From Lentzea nigeriaca (GTDB taxonomy: Bacteria > Actinomycetota > Actinomycetes > Mycobacteriales > Pseudonocardiaceae), in assembly GCF_016907955.1 (NCBI RefSeq), contig NZ_JAFBCX010000010.1:62001-126000 (forward strand): DNA of 64,000 nucleotides, read 5' to 3'. The position numbers and the translations under genes were made by a program. Shown here piece after piece: positions 50,076 to 58,749 of this stretch. Numbering within the stretch: the stretch's first letter is position 1; each line of letters starts with the position of its first letter. A model generated the notes under the pieces. The model did not search any database. It saw nothing but the letters and a program-made list of their open reading frames with translations, and was not told the origin of the DNA.

Positions 50076-50918
50076 ATGGCACGGTTCACCTCGTTCGACG
50101 GCACGGAACTCGCCTACCGGGAAGCGGGACAGGGGGCGCCGCTGGTCGTCCTGGCCGGTGGTCCCGGCAGGGCGTCGGCGTACCTGGAGACTCTCGGCGG
50201 GCTGGACGCGTATCGCAGGCTGGTCGTTCTGGACAACCGGGGTACCGGGGAGTCGGCCGAGCCGGCGGATCCGTTCACCTACCGGCGCGACATGCTGGTC
50301 CACGACGTGGAGATGTTGCGTCGGCATCTGGGGCTGGAGCGGGTGGACGTGCTGGGGCACTCGGCGGGGGCGGGGATCGCGATGGGGTTTGCCGCCGATC
50401 ACCCGGATCGTGTGGGGAAGCTGGTGTTGCTGACGCCGGCGTTGCGCAGTGTCGGGTTGTCGCCGGAGCAGAGCGACTGGGACGCGTTCCTGGCGGCTCG
50501 TGCGGATCAGCCGTGGTTCGAGTCGGCGACGACGGCGTTGCGGCGCACGGCGGAGGGTGACGTCTCGGTGGAGAACCGGGTCGCGGCGTCGCCGTTGCTG
50601 TACGCGCGGTGGGACGAACGCGCTCAGGCGCACGCGAACGCGGAGCTGGGGCAGTGGAAGTACCAGGTGGCGCTGGGCTACAACGCGGAGGGCGCGTTCG
50701 TGCCGGGTGTGCTGCGGCGGGCGCTCGCGGACTTCGATCACCCGGTGCTGGTGTACGCGTGTTCGGCGGATCCGATCTCGCCGGTGCGGCGGTGTGTGGA
50801 GCTGGCGGAGTTGTTCCCGGAGGCGACGGTGCACGTGCACGAGGGTGTGGGGCACTACCCGTGGGTGGAGGAGCCTGACCACGTGGCGAAGCAGATCGCG
50901 ACGTTCCTCGACAGCTAG
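50076..50918 (+). CDS. Alpha/beta hydrolase, proline-iminopeptidase-like
   Basis: 280 residues from the ATG at 50076 (MARFTSFDGTELAYREAGQG). GGPGRAS oxyanion region, VLDNRGTGES, nucleophile elbow LGHSAGAGIAMGF (Ser), acid in VYACSADPISPVRR and His in HEGVGHYPWVEEP. The GGPG plus DNRGTGES pair is characteristic of prolyl aminopeptidases and related S33 hydrolases. It is divergent from the F420 oxidoreductase with only 10 bp between the starts. Confidence 0.88.
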   Translation: MARFTSFDGTELAYREAGQGAPLVVLAGGPGRASAYLETLGGLDAYRRLVVLDNRGTGESAEPADPFTYRRDMLVHDVEMLRRHLGLERVDVLGHSAGAGIAMGFAADHPDRVGKLVLLTPALRSVGLSPEQSDWDAFLAARADQPWFESATTALRRTAEGDVSVENRVAASPLLYARWDERAQAHANAELGQWKYQVALGYNAEGAFVPGVLRRALADFDHPVLVYACSADPISPVRRCVELAELFPEATVHVHEGVGHYPWVEEPDHVAKQIATFLDS

Positions 50919-50924
50919 CGACAG

Positions 50925-52181
50925 CTAGTGCGCCTGGGCGGTTGCGACGCGGTCGCGGCCGTTGCTCTTGGCCTGGTAGAGCGCCTCGTCCGCGGCCAGC
51001 AGCAGCGGGCTGAGCTCGGTGGCGGTGTCGGGGAACACGGCGGCGCCGACCGAGGCGGTCAGTCCGTTCACGACCTGGTCGCGGCCCAGGCGGTCGATCA
51101 CGACGATGTGCAGGCCCGCGATCTCGCAGCGGATGCGTTCGGCGGTGGCGCGGACCTCGTCGTTGCTGACGCCGGGCAGCAGCACGGCGAACTCCTCACC
51201 ACCGAATCTGCCCACGAGGTCGTAGGAGCGCACCGAGTGCTTGAGCGCGTCGGCGACGGCGCGCAGGACGCGGTCGCCGGCGAGGTGGCCGTAGGTGTCG
51301 TTGATCTGCTTGAAGTGGTCGAGGTCGAGGATCAGGACGCCGACGGTGGAGACGAGGCGGCGGGCGCGTTCGATCTCGCGGCCGGCGACGTCGTGCCAGA
51401 ACGTCGCGTCGACCAGGCCGGTCTTGGAGTCGGTGCGGGCGGCGACGCGGAACTGCGGCAGCAGCAGGCCCATGTGCAGGGCCAGGACGGTGAGCAGCAG
51501 CATCGGCGTCAGCCACGGCCGGGCGGTCATGATGATCGCGAATCCTGAGCCGAGGCCGATCGACGCAGCGATGATGAGCTGGTCGGAGGCGTGGCCGAGC
51601 GCTGTGCGCACGGTGTTCTGCCGGTTGGTCATCACGATGGCCAGCACGACCAGCGCGTAGTTGACGAACCAGTACACGAACCCGGCCAGCACGAGCGCGG
51701 CGAGACCTCGCGGCCCGGTGAGGTCAAGGGGCCGTGTGGTCGAAAACAATTCGAGTATCTGTTGCGCGGCGACGCATCCGAGTACCACAGTGGCCGCGGA
51801 GAACACCTTCCGGTGCAGGACCGCGCGACGTTTGTAGACCCGCAACCACTCGTGGCCGAAGCTGATCGCGATCAGCAGGACGAGCAGAGGTGCGGGTAGC
51901 GCGAGCACGCCCGCGAACAGCCAGACGGACTGCATGTGCGCGTGCGGTGACCCCTCTGCGGAGAGTTCACGGATCCGTTCGATTCCCTGCGCGGCTTCGA
52001 GGTGCACGACGGCACCCCCTGCCAGCAGGAAGAACCAGGTCCATGCCAGCACGTCAACAGGGGTAGTCCGTGCGGTGGCGAGCGCGACGAGGGACGCTGC
52101 GCCGTCCACCGTCACGACATAGGCCAGCACCAAAGGAGGAAGAGACCATAGCTTCCACCGGCGCGGGTCGAGCCAAGGCAC
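50925..52181 (-). CDS. Membrane-bound diguanylate cyclase
   Basis: 418 residues, ATG at 52181. About eight hydrophobic segments in the first 240 residues (no recognised sensor name, MASE-like layout), a TDSKTGLVDATFWHDVAGREIERARR linker, then a GGDEF domain with LILDLDHFKQINDTYGHLAGDRVL and active-site RFGGEEFAVLLPG. The intact GGEEF predicts synthesis of cyclic di-GMP. No I-site RxxD is obvious at the usual place. With the PAS-GGDEF-EAL gene 2 kb away, this gives a local c-di-GMP pair. Confidence 0.93.
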   Translation of the reverse strand: MPWLDPRRWKLWSLPPLVLAYVVTVDGAASLVALATARTTPVDVLAWTWFFLLAGGAVVHLEAAQGIERIRELSAEGSPHAHMQSVWLFAGVLALPAPLLVLLIAISFGHEWLRVYKRRAVLHRKVFSAATVVLGCVAAQQILELFSTTRPLDLTGPRGLAALVLAGFVYWFVNYALVVLAIVMTNRQNTVRTALGHASDQLIIAASIGLGSGFAIIMTARPWLTPMLLLTVLALHMGLLLPQFRVAARTDSKTGLVDATFWHDVAGREIERARRLVSTVGVLILDLDHFKQINDTYGHLAGDRVLRAVADALKHSVRSYDLVGRFGGEEFAVLLPGVSNDEVRATAERIRCEIAGLHIVVIDRLGRDQVVNGLTASVGAAVFPDTATELSPLLLAADEALYQAKSNGRDRVATAQAH

Positions 52182-52337
52182 GCTGCCACCCCCACCAACT
52201 GTCAGGAACCAACCACTGTAGCTAGCGGGTCACGCAAAGTCGTGGCTCCATGTGGGGGACCTCACGGTGAGTAGTCCTCACGGAATGCACGTCCACCATC
52301 GCCCGGATTCACACGCAACGAACACCCATAGGAGCAG

Positions 52338-53600
52338 TCATGATCGTCCGTACCTCTGCCGCTGGTCCCGTTCGTCCGAGTGACCTGACCCGTCCGAACG
52401 AGTGGCAGCGTCCGAACGAGTGGGCACGCTGAACCTCCACAACAACGCCGATCCGCCTGCCGCGAGCACGCCCAGTGCTCCGGCGGCGGCGACGACGTGG
52501 TGCACCGCGAGGGTTTCCGCGGCCACACCGGCCAGGGCCACACCGATGCCCTGGGAGACCCGCAACGCGGTCACGGCCAGGCCGAACGCCTGCCCGCGCG
52601 AGGAGTCCGGCACCGCGCGCACGAACGTCGTGTTCGCGACCAGGTGATACGCACTGGCCGCACCGGACAGCGCGAACAACCCCACACTGACGGCCAGGCC
52701 CGGCCGCAGTACGGCCGGGACGAGTACCGCACACGCGGCGATCGCCAGCCACGGCATGACCCGCAGCTGCAGCGGTTCGGTCAGGCGTGCCACGAGCAGC
52801 ATGCCCGCCGCCGCGCCCGCCGCGTAGGCGCCGAAGATCGCCCCCACTCCCGCCGGTCCCGCCCCGAGCTGGGCCGCGTACGGCGCGGCCAGTGCCTCGC
52901 CGACGATGTAGAACCCCGAGACGCTGGCGAGCGCGACGAGCGCCCGCAACCTCCGCTGCCCCCACACCAGCCTCGCTCCGCCGACCAGGTCGGCGGGCCA
53001 CGCCCGCACGTGCGGACGCCGCGGGGCGGGCCGGTCCAGCAGGAACACGCCGATCAGGAACGCGGACACGAGGAACGTCACCCCGTCCGCGACCAGCACC
53101 AGACCGGGCCCGAGCAACGCCACCAGGGCTCCGCCGGTGAGGAAACCGGCGACCTGGGCGGCCTGTGCCACCGTGCTGAGCACCGCCTGGCCCAGCGGAT
53201 AGCGGGCGTCGGGCAGGATCTGCGGCAGCAGCGCCGCCTTCGCCGCGCCGTGCGGTGTCCCCGCGAACTGCACCAGCACCAGCAGCGCCGCCAGCGCCCA
53301 CAACGGCATTCCCGGCACCGCCATGAACAACAACAGAGCGATGCGGACCAGGTCGGCGGCGACCATCACGTCCTTGCGTGCGAACCGGTCGGCGAGCCCC
53401 GCCAGCAGGGGCCCGCCGACCAGGTCCGGCAGGAACGTCAACGCGTACGTCAGCGCGGTCAGGCCGGTGCTGGCGGTGCGGTCGTAGACGTGCACCGTCA
53501 GCGCGACCCGTGCGAACTGGTCCCCGGCCACCGACACCACGTGCGCCACGAACAGGGCGCGGAACTCCCCGTCACGGGCGAGGTCACGGTAGCCGGGCAT
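52338..53600 (-). CDS. MFS transporter
   Basis: 420 residues, ATG at 53600. Twelve membrane segments: VAHVVSVAGDQFARVALTVHVYDRT at the N-terminus, ADRFARKDVMVAADLVRIALLLF (loop 2-3), PLGQAVLSTVAQAAQVAGFLTGGALVALLGPGLVLVADGVTF, and a second half starting about residue 215. The DHA3-type drug-exporter pattern fits. The C-terminus has an 18-bp (six-residue) imperfect tandem repeat giving TRSDxx units. Convergent with nothing near; 156 bp separate it from the cyclase gene start. Confidence 0.88.
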   Translation of the reverse strand: MPGYRDLARDGEFRALFVAHVVSVAGDQFARVALTVHVYDRTASTGLTALTYALTFLPDLVGGPLLAGLADRFARKDVMVAADLVRIALLLFMAVPGMPLWALAALLVLVQFAGTPHGAAKAALLPQILPDARYPLGQAVLSTVAQAAQVAGFLTGGALVALLGPGLVLVADGVTFLVSAFLIGVFLLDRPAPRRPHVRAWPADLVGGARLVWGQRRLRALVALASVSGFYIVGEALAAPYAAQLGAGPAGVGAIFGAYAAGAAAGMLLVARLTEPLQLRVMPWLAIAACAVLVPAVLRPGLAVSVGLFALSGAASAYHLVANTTFVRAVPDSSRGQAFGLAVTALRVSQGIGVALAGVAAETLAVHHVVAAAGALGVLAAGGSALLWRFSVPTRSDAATRSDGSGHSDERDQRQRYGRS

Positions 53601-53603
53601 GTC

Positions 53604-55097
53604 CTACAGCATGGACGACCAGAACCCGCACTGATGATCACGAGCGAAATCGGTGCCGGTGATTGCACCGGGTGCCAGTGACCGCACCTGCGAACGCCAC
53701 CCCGGATCACCGGTGCGCGCGAAGTGGCCCCACGCCGCGATCATGTAGTCCGACACCTTCTTCTGCGCGGCCGTGAGCGGTGCGCCCAGGTCGAACAGCA
53801 TCAGCAGCTCGGAGCCGTGATACGCCTTGTAGTCCGGGAACGGCGGCAACGGGAAGATCATCGGGATGTCCTGGTCGGCGAACTCGTACCCGGACACCCG
53901 CGCGTACCGCCCGAGCTGCCGGCGCGCCTGCTGCGACGGGCACGACCATCCCTTGTCCGTCAGCGCCGTCGCCAGCTCGTCGCGGGCGTCGTTGTTGCCG
54001 TTCACCGGATAACGGGCCGCCACACGATCGGCGTCGCGCTCACCGAACAACTGACCCAGCACCGCCCGGTAGCCGGACTCCGGGATCGGCTGCGGGAAGA
54101 TCAGCGGCGCGAACAACGTCATCTCGTCGTGCGTCGACCCGACCATCGTCGGCACGTGGTGCATCCGCCCGGTTCGCTGCGCCACCACCGGATCCACCGG
54201 CAACACCGCGGTGTCGTAGGCGGGCGCGTTGAAGAGGCCGTGCACGGTGAGCAGCTTGTCCACCGGCTGCTGCCGCAGACACGCGAGGTCGGGGCACCCG
54301 AGCGTGCCCGCGCCCTGCTTCTCCACGTCGGTCCGCGTCCGCCAGATGTGGACGAACTCGCCGGGCTTCGTGCCCGGTGTGGTGAGCCCGCACGGACCCG
54401 ACTGGATGATCGCCTTGGCGAACAGCCCCGCCGCCCGCGGTGACGCCAGCTGCGCACACACGCTCAACCCGCCGGCCGACTCACCGAACACCGTGACGTT
54501 GCGCGGATTGCCGCCGAACGCGGCCGCGTTGCGCTGTACCCACCGCAACCCGGCCTGCTGGTCGGCCAGACCGAACGCGCCCGACCCCGGCAGACCGGGG
54601 TGACCGAAGAACCCGAACACCCCGAGCCGGTAGTTCACCGTCACCACGACGACGTCGTTCTTCGTGGCCAGCCACCGCGCGTCATACGACGACGCCGACC
54701 CCGCGGTGAACGCGCCACCATGGATCCACACCATCACCGGCCGTGGTTTCACCGCCTTCTTCGCCGGGGTCACGACGTTGAGGTACAGGCAGTCCTCGAC
54801 CTGCGACGGCGGCTGGCCCAGCTGCGAGTTCTGCGCGCACACCGGCGCGGGCATCGTCGCATCCCGGACCCCCTGCCACGCCGAGGCCGGCTGCGGGTCC
54901 TTCCACCGGTTCTCACCCACCGGTGGGGCGGCGAACGGAATGTTGCCGAACGTGCGATATGTGCTGGTCACCGTCCCCGAGACCAGGCCCTTGTCGGTGC
55001 TGACGACCCGCCCGTCCCCGTCCGCCTGCGCCCCTGGGACCTGGATGAGGGCAATCGCCGTCGCGGCGGCCGAGGCCACCGTCACCATCCTGTTCAT
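53604..55097 (-). CDS. Secreted carboxylesterase (type B)
   Basis: 497 residues from the ATG at 55097 (MNRMVTVASAAATAIALIQVPGAQA signal). Type-B carboxylesterase motifs: EDCLYLNVVTP, VMVWIHGGAFTAGSASSYD oxyanion, nucleophile GESAGG with Ser, VGSTHDEMTLFAP acid region and KAYHGSELLMLFD with the catalytic His. Family length is about 500. Enzymes hydrolyse carboxylic esters; export suggests lipid or xenobiotic substrate outside the cell. Divergent from the HAD/kinase/dehydrogenase operon, with a palindromic operator in the gap. Confidence 0.92.
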   Translation of the reverse strand: MNRMVTVASAAATAIALIQVPGAQADGDGRVVSTDKGLVSGTVTSTYRTFGNIPFAAPPVGENRWKDPQPASAWQGVRDATMPAPVCAQNSQLGQPPSQVEDCLYLNVVTPAKKAVKPRPVMVWIHGGAFTAGSASSYDARWLATKNDVVVVTVNYRLGVFGFFGHPGLPGSGAFGLADQQAGLRWVQRNAAAFGGNPRNVTVFGESAGGLSVCAQLASPRAAGLFAKAIIQSGPCGLTTPGTKPGEFVHIWRTRTDVEKQGAGTLGCPDLACLRQQPVDKLLTVHGLFNAPAYDTAVLPVDPVVAQRTGRMHHVPTMVGSTHDEMTLFAPLIFPQPIPESGYRAVLGQLFGERDADRVAARYPVNGNNDARDELATALTDKGWSCPSQQARRQLGRYARVSGYEFADQDIPMIFPLPPFPDYKAYHGSELLMLFDLGAPLTAAQKKVSDYMIAAWGHFARTGDPGWRSQVRSLAPGAITGTDFARDHQCGFWSSML

Positions 55098-55215
55098 CAG
55101 TTGCCGAACCCCCTTCGGGCTCGAACGTAGCGCGGCCCGCAATGGGTTGAAAAGCGCTGAAGGATGACCTGTCCCATCCTCGAAAGTCGGTGTTCGACAC
55201 CACCGGTTGCCGACA

Positions 55216-55231
55216 TACCGACCGGTCGGTA
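55216..55231. promoter_or_regulatory. 16-bp perfect palindrome, TetR-type operator candidate
   Basis: TACCGACCGGTCGGTA is its own reverse complement. It ends 11 bp before the presumed GTG start of the HAD gene and lies 118 bp from the divergent esterase start, a position and symmetry typical of TetR/AcrR operators. No TetR gene is in the window. Confidence 0.7.
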
Positions 55232-55242
55232 CCCTCCGGTTC

Positions 55243-55896
55243 GTGGGTGACACGACACTTCCCGAACCGCTCGTCGACGCGCTCGTCTTCGACTGGGGCG
55301 GCGTCATGACGGTCTCCGTGCCCGAGTTCGTCGGCGCGTGGCTGCACGCCGAGGCCATCGACCGCGACGTCTACAACCGCATCATGCGCGAGTGGCTCAG
55401 CCGCGACGCCCGGCCCGGCAATCCGGTGTTCCGCCTGGAGACCGGTGAGCTCAGCGTCGCGGAGTTCGAACGGCTGCTCGCCGCCGAGCTGATCACCACC
55501 AGTGGTGAGAAGGTCGACGAGACCGGGCTGCTGCGGCGCATGTTCGGCGGCGCCACCCCCGACCCGGCGATGGTCGAGCTCGTCCGCAAGGCGCGTGCGG
55601 CCGGCCTGCACACCGCGCTGCTGTCCAACAGCTGGGGCGAGGGCTACCCGAAGGACCTGCTGATCGAGCTGTTCGACACCGTCGTGATCAGCGGCCGCGT
55701 CGGCCTGCGCAAACCCGACGAGCGCATCTACCTGCACACCCTCGAACAGATCGGCGTTCCCGCCGGTCGTGCCGTGTTCTTCGACGACGCGCCGGTCAAC
55801 GTCGAAGCCGCCCACGCCGTCGGCATGCACGCCTTCCGCCACACCACCGCCGACACCACCCGCGCCCACCTCGCCACCCTCGGAGTGACCCTGTGA
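55243..55896 (+). CDS. HAD-family hydrolase (epoxide-hydrolase-N/ACAD10-type)
   Basis: 217 residues from a GTG at 55243 (VGDTTLPEPLVDALVFDWGGVMTVS); the longer frame to 55207 would run through the operator. Motif I is FDWGGVMT, so the second Asp of the usual DxD is Gly, as in the GGV-type HADs; motif II ALLSNSWG, motif III Lys in GLRKPDERIY and motif IV VFFDDAPVNVEAAHAVG. Similar HAD domains form the N-terminus of animal ACAD10. It overlaps the next gene by 4 bp and heads the three-gene operon. Confidence 0.87.
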   Translation: MGDTTLPEPLVDALVFDWGGVMTVSVPEFVGAWLHAEAIDRDVYNRIMREWLSRDARPGNPVFRLETGELSVAEFERLLAAELITTSGEKVDETGLLRRMFGGATPDPAMVELVRKARAAGLHTALLSNSWGEGYPKDLLIELFDTVVISGRVGLRKPDERIYLHTLEQIGVPAGRAVFFDDAPVNVEAAHAVGMHAFRHTTADTTRAHLATLGVTL

Positions 55897-56897
55897 CCGC
55901 ACTGCCCGGCCTCGACCTGGAGGCACTCGCCGCACACCTGGGCACAGGTCCGCTCACCGGCGAGCTGTTCCCCGGCGGTCGTTCCAACCTCACCTACCGC
56001 GTCACCGACGGCACTCAGCGCTGGGTCCTGCGCCGCCCGCCCCTGGGGCACGTGCTGGCCACCGCGCACGACATGGCCCGAGAGTTCCGGGTCATCTCCG
56101 CCCTCGCGCCGACGTCGGTGCCGGTGCCGCACGCCCACCAGCTCGTCGAGGACACCTCCGTCATCGGCGCGCCGTTCTACCTGATGGAGGAGATGCCGGG
56201 CGCCGCGCTGCGGGAGCGGTCGCAGTGCCCGTGGCTCACCCCCGGCATGGCCCGCACACTGTCGGAGCGGCTCGTCGACGTGCTCGCCGACCTGCACTCC
56301 GTCGACCCCTCGTCGGTCGGCCTGCAGGACTTCGGCCGGCCGGAGGGGTTCCTCACCCGGCAGGTCACCCGGTGGGGCAAGCAGCTCGACGCCTCCCGCA
56401 GCCGCGACCTGCCCGGCATCGACGACCTGCGCGACAAGCTCGCCGACACCGTGCCCGCCTCGGGCCGCGCCGCGATCATCCACGGCGACTACCGCCTCGA
56501 CAACGCCCTCGTCACCCAGGACCCGCTGCAGATCAGCGCCGTCCTGGACTGGGAGATGGCCACCCTGGGCGACCCGCTCGCCGATCTCGGCCTGCTCTAC
56601 GTCTACTGGGCGGGCCTCGGCGTCGACAACGACCCCATCACCGGCAGCGTCCCTTCGATGCCAGGCTTCCTCTCCGCCGACGAGCTCGTCGCCCGCTACA
56701 CCGAGCGCACCGGCACCGACACCTCCGGCCTCGGCTGGTACATCGCCTTCGGCTACTTCAAGCTCGCCGTGATCGTCGAAGGCATCCACTACCGCTTCGC
56801 CAGCGGCAAGACCGTCGGAGCCGGCTTCGAGAAGCTCGGCGCCTTCACCGTCCCCCTCGTGCGGCAGGGACTCGCCGCCGCCCACAAGGAGCTCTGA
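55893..56897 (+). CDS. APH-family phosphotransferase (ACAD10/11 kinase-like)
   Basis: 334 residues, GTG start overlapping the HAD stop. Kinase-like fold: GGRSNLTYRVTDG ATP loop, WVLRRPP with the ATP-binding Lys-equivalent Arg region, catalytic loop IIHGDYRLDNALV (Asp) and metal-binding ISAVLDWEMATLGDPLADLG. This APH subgroup is the one fused to acyl-CoA dehydrogenase in ACAD10 and ACAD11 and the LvaA type of levulinate catabolism, in which a 4-hydroxyacyl-CoA is phosphorylated. It is followed after one base by the dehydrogenase, supporting that role. Confidence 0.9.
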   Translation: MTALPGLDLEALAAHLGTGPLTGELFPGGRSNLTYRVTDGTQRWVLRRPPLGHVLATAHDMAREFRVISALAPTSVPVPHAHQLVEDTSVIGAPFYLMEEMPGAALRERSQCPWLTPGMARTLSERLVDVLADLHSVDPSSVGLQDFGRPEGFLTRQVTRWGKQLDASRSRDLPGIDDLRDKLADTVPASGRAAIIHGDYRLDNALVTQDPLQISAVLDWEMATLGDPLADLGLLYVYWAGLGVDNDPITGSVPSMPGFLSADELVARYTERTGTDTSGLGWYIAFGYFKLAVIVEGIHYRFASGKTVGAGFEKLGAFTVPLVRQGLAAAHKEL

Positions 56898-56898
56898 C

Positions 56899-58125
56899 AT
56901 GGACTTCGCCTACGACGCCAAAACCGAGGAACTGCGGTCGAAGCTGCTCGCCTTCATGGACTCCCACGTCTACCCGGCCGAAGCCGTCCTGGAGCAGCAG
57001 CTGCACGACGCCGCCGACCCGTGGGAACGCCAGCCCATCCTCGAGGAGCTGAAGGCGGAAGCACGCCGCCAGGGCCTGTGGAACCTGTTCCTGCCCGCCA
57101 CAAATGATTCCGGGCGCGAGCACGGTGCGGGCCTGACGAACCTGCAGTACGCGCCGCTCGCGGAGATCACCGGCCGCAGCCCCCACCTCGCCCCCGAGGC
57201 GCTCAACTGCGCCGCGCCGGACACCGGCAACATGGAGGTGCTGGCGATGTTCGGCACCGACGAGCAGAAGAAGCAGTGGCTGCAGCCGTTGCTCGACGGC
57301 GAGATCCGCTCGGCGTTCTGCATGACCGAACCCGATGTGGCCTCCTCCGACGCCACCAACATCGCCACCCGCATCGAACGCGACGGCGACGACTACGTCA
57401 TCAACGGCCGCAAATGGTGGTCCTCGGGCGCGATGAACCCCAACTGCGCCATCTTGATCGTGATGGGCAAGACGGATCCCTCTGCCGACCGGCACCGCCA
57501 GCAGTCGCAGATCCTCGTCCCGCGCGACACCCCCGGCATCACCGTCAAGCGCGCCATGCACGTCTTCGGCTACCAGGACTACGCCCACGGTGGCCACGCC
57601 GAGATCGAGTTCAAGGACGTGCGCGTGCCCGCGTCCAACCTCATCGCCGGTGAGGGCGAGGGCTTCGCCATCGCCCAGGCCCGCCTCGGCCCCGGCCGCA
57701 TCCACCACTGCATGCGCCTGATCGGCATGGCCGAACGCGCCCTCGAACTGATGTGCCGCCGGGCCGCGTCCCGCGTCGCGTTCGGCAAGCCCATCGCCGC
57801 CCAGGGCGTCGTGCACGAGTGGATCGCCGAGTCCCGCGTCCGCATCGAACAGGCCAGGCTGCTCGTGCTCAAGACCGCGTGGCTGATGGACACCGTCGGC
57901 AACAAGGGCGCCCACACCGAGATCCAGGCCATCAAGATCGGCACCCCGCTGATGACCGAATGGGTCATCGACAAGGCCATCCAGGCCCACGGCGGCGCCG
58001 GCGTCAGCCAGGACTTCCCGCTCGCCGAACTCTTCGCCGCCACCCGCACCCTGCGCATCGCCGACGGCCCGGACGAGGTCCACCGCATGTCGCTGGCCAA
58101 GCGAGAGCTCAAGAAGTACCTGTAG
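56899..58125 (+). CDS. Acyl-CoA dehydrogenase, ACAD10/11-like
   Basis: 408 residues, ATG at 56899. MDFAYDAKTEELRSKLLAFMDSHVYPAE N-terminal helices, FAD-binding CMTEPDVASSDATNIATRIE, the NGRKWWSSGAMNPNCAI strand, QARLGPGRIHHCMRLIGMAERALELMCRRA and C-terminal QAHGGAGVSQDFPLAELFAATRTLRIADGPDEVHRMSLAKREL. The R-x-GPGRIHHCMR and W-S-S-GA stretches are those of the ACAD10/11 class, whose work on 4-phosphorylated acyl-CoAs differs from simple desaturation. Closes the operon; a terminator hairpin follows. Confidence 0.93.
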   Translation: MDFAYDAKTEELRSKLLAFMDSHVYPAEAVLEQQLHDAADPWERQPILEELKAEARRQGLWNLFLPATNDSGREHGAGLTNLQYAPLAEITGRSPHLAPEALNCAAPDTGNMEVLAMFGTDEQKKQWLQPLLDGEIRSAFCMTEPDVASSDATNIATRIERDGDDYVINGRKWWSSGAMNPNCAILIVMGKTDPSADRHRQQSQILVPRDTPGITVKRAMHVFGYQDYAHGGHAEIEFKDVRVPASNLIAGEGEGFAIAQARLGPGRIHHCMRLIGMAERALELMCRRAASRVAFGKPIAAQGVVHEWIAESRVRIEQARLLVLKTAWLMDTVGNKGAHTEIQAIKIGTPLMTEWVIDKAIQAHGGAGVSQDFPLAELFAATRTLRIADGPDEVHRMSLAKRELKKYL

Positions 58126-58133
58126 ACGTGCCG

Positions 58134-58163
58134 CGGGGCGGGCCGACGTGGCGGCCCGCCCCG
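58134..58163. terminator. Bidirectional GC-rich terminator
   Basis: CGGGGCGGGCC (58134-58144) pairs perfectly with GGCCCGCCCCG (58153-58163). It lies between the convergent dehydrogenase and secreted-protein genes, so it can serve both strands. Confidence 0.8.
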
Positions 58164-58178
58164 GACAGCGCTGATCGA

Positions 58179-58640
58179 TCAGGTCTGGTGGACCAGGGTC
58201 GCGCCGGTGAAGAAGTCCTCCAGGGCCGCGGTGACCGACTCGTTCTCCGTCACGCACTTGTAGCCGGGCGGCTGCGCCCCTTTCAGCACGAGTCGCAACC
58301 TGGCGGTACCCGTGACGACGCCGTCCTCACCGATCGGGTACTCCGTCGCGTCCAGGGCGGACCCGAACCTGCGCACGCGCAGAACCGACGTGCCCTTCGT
58401 GCAGACCATGTTTACCTCGGCGGTCACCTTGACCGAGATCACGGTCTTGCCGCCCTCCACCTCCACGTCCACCTCTCGGAACGAGACGGTCGCGACGGCG
58501 CCGTCCCAGCTGACTTTGGTGTCCTCCGGCACGAAACGCGCCTCGGCCGCCAGTGCGGCGCCGGAACCGCCGGCCAGGACCGCCGTGAGGACCGTGGCCG
58601 TCGCGGCGAATCTCGCCAGAACCCGGCGTGCGGAAAGCAT
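58179..58640 (-). CDS. Secreted protein of unknown function
   Basis: 153 residues from the ATG at 58640 (AAGGGG 5 bp upstream supports it over the GTG at 58646). Signal peptide with Arg-rich n-region (MLSARRVLARFAATATVLTAVLAGG..., cleavage after ALA at about residue 32). The mature domain is beta-rich (VSWDGAVATVSFREVDVEVEGGKTVISVKVTAEVNMVC) with two cysteines (MVC and YKC) that may pair. No family recognised. It is the second of two adjacent secreted-protein genes on this strand, separated by a long hairpin. Confidence 0.7.
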   Translation of the reverse strand: MLSARRVLARFAATATVLTAVLAGGSGAALAAEARFVPEDTKVSWDGAVATVSFREVDVEVEGGKTVISVKVTAEVNMVCTKGTSVLRVRRFGSALDATEYPIGEDGVVTGTARLRLVLKGAQPPGYKCVTENESVTAALEDFFTGATLVHQT

Positions 58641-58672
58641 GCTCACCCCTTGTCAGGTCATCGGCCGGAGTT

Positions 58673-58726
58673 GATGAACGGCGCGTTTGTTCACCTCAGC
58701 TCAGGTGGACAAACGCGCCGTTCATC
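58673..58726. terminator. Long near-perfect hairpin between secreted-protein genes
   Basis: Arms of 23 bp (58673-58695 and 58704-58726) match at 22 positions around an 8-base loop. The hairpin starts 23 bp after the upstream secreted-protein stop (minus strand) and ends about 32 bp before the next start. No T-tract follows, so it might terminate, stabilise mRNA, or attenuate the downstream gene. Confidence 0.75.
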
Positions 58727-58749
58727 GCGAGCCGAGAGGGAATTCGCGG

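Noticed and set aside
48957..50882. 641-codon minus-strand open frame
   Set aside because: Covers three well-supported genes on both strands and is almost entirely Arg/His/Pro.
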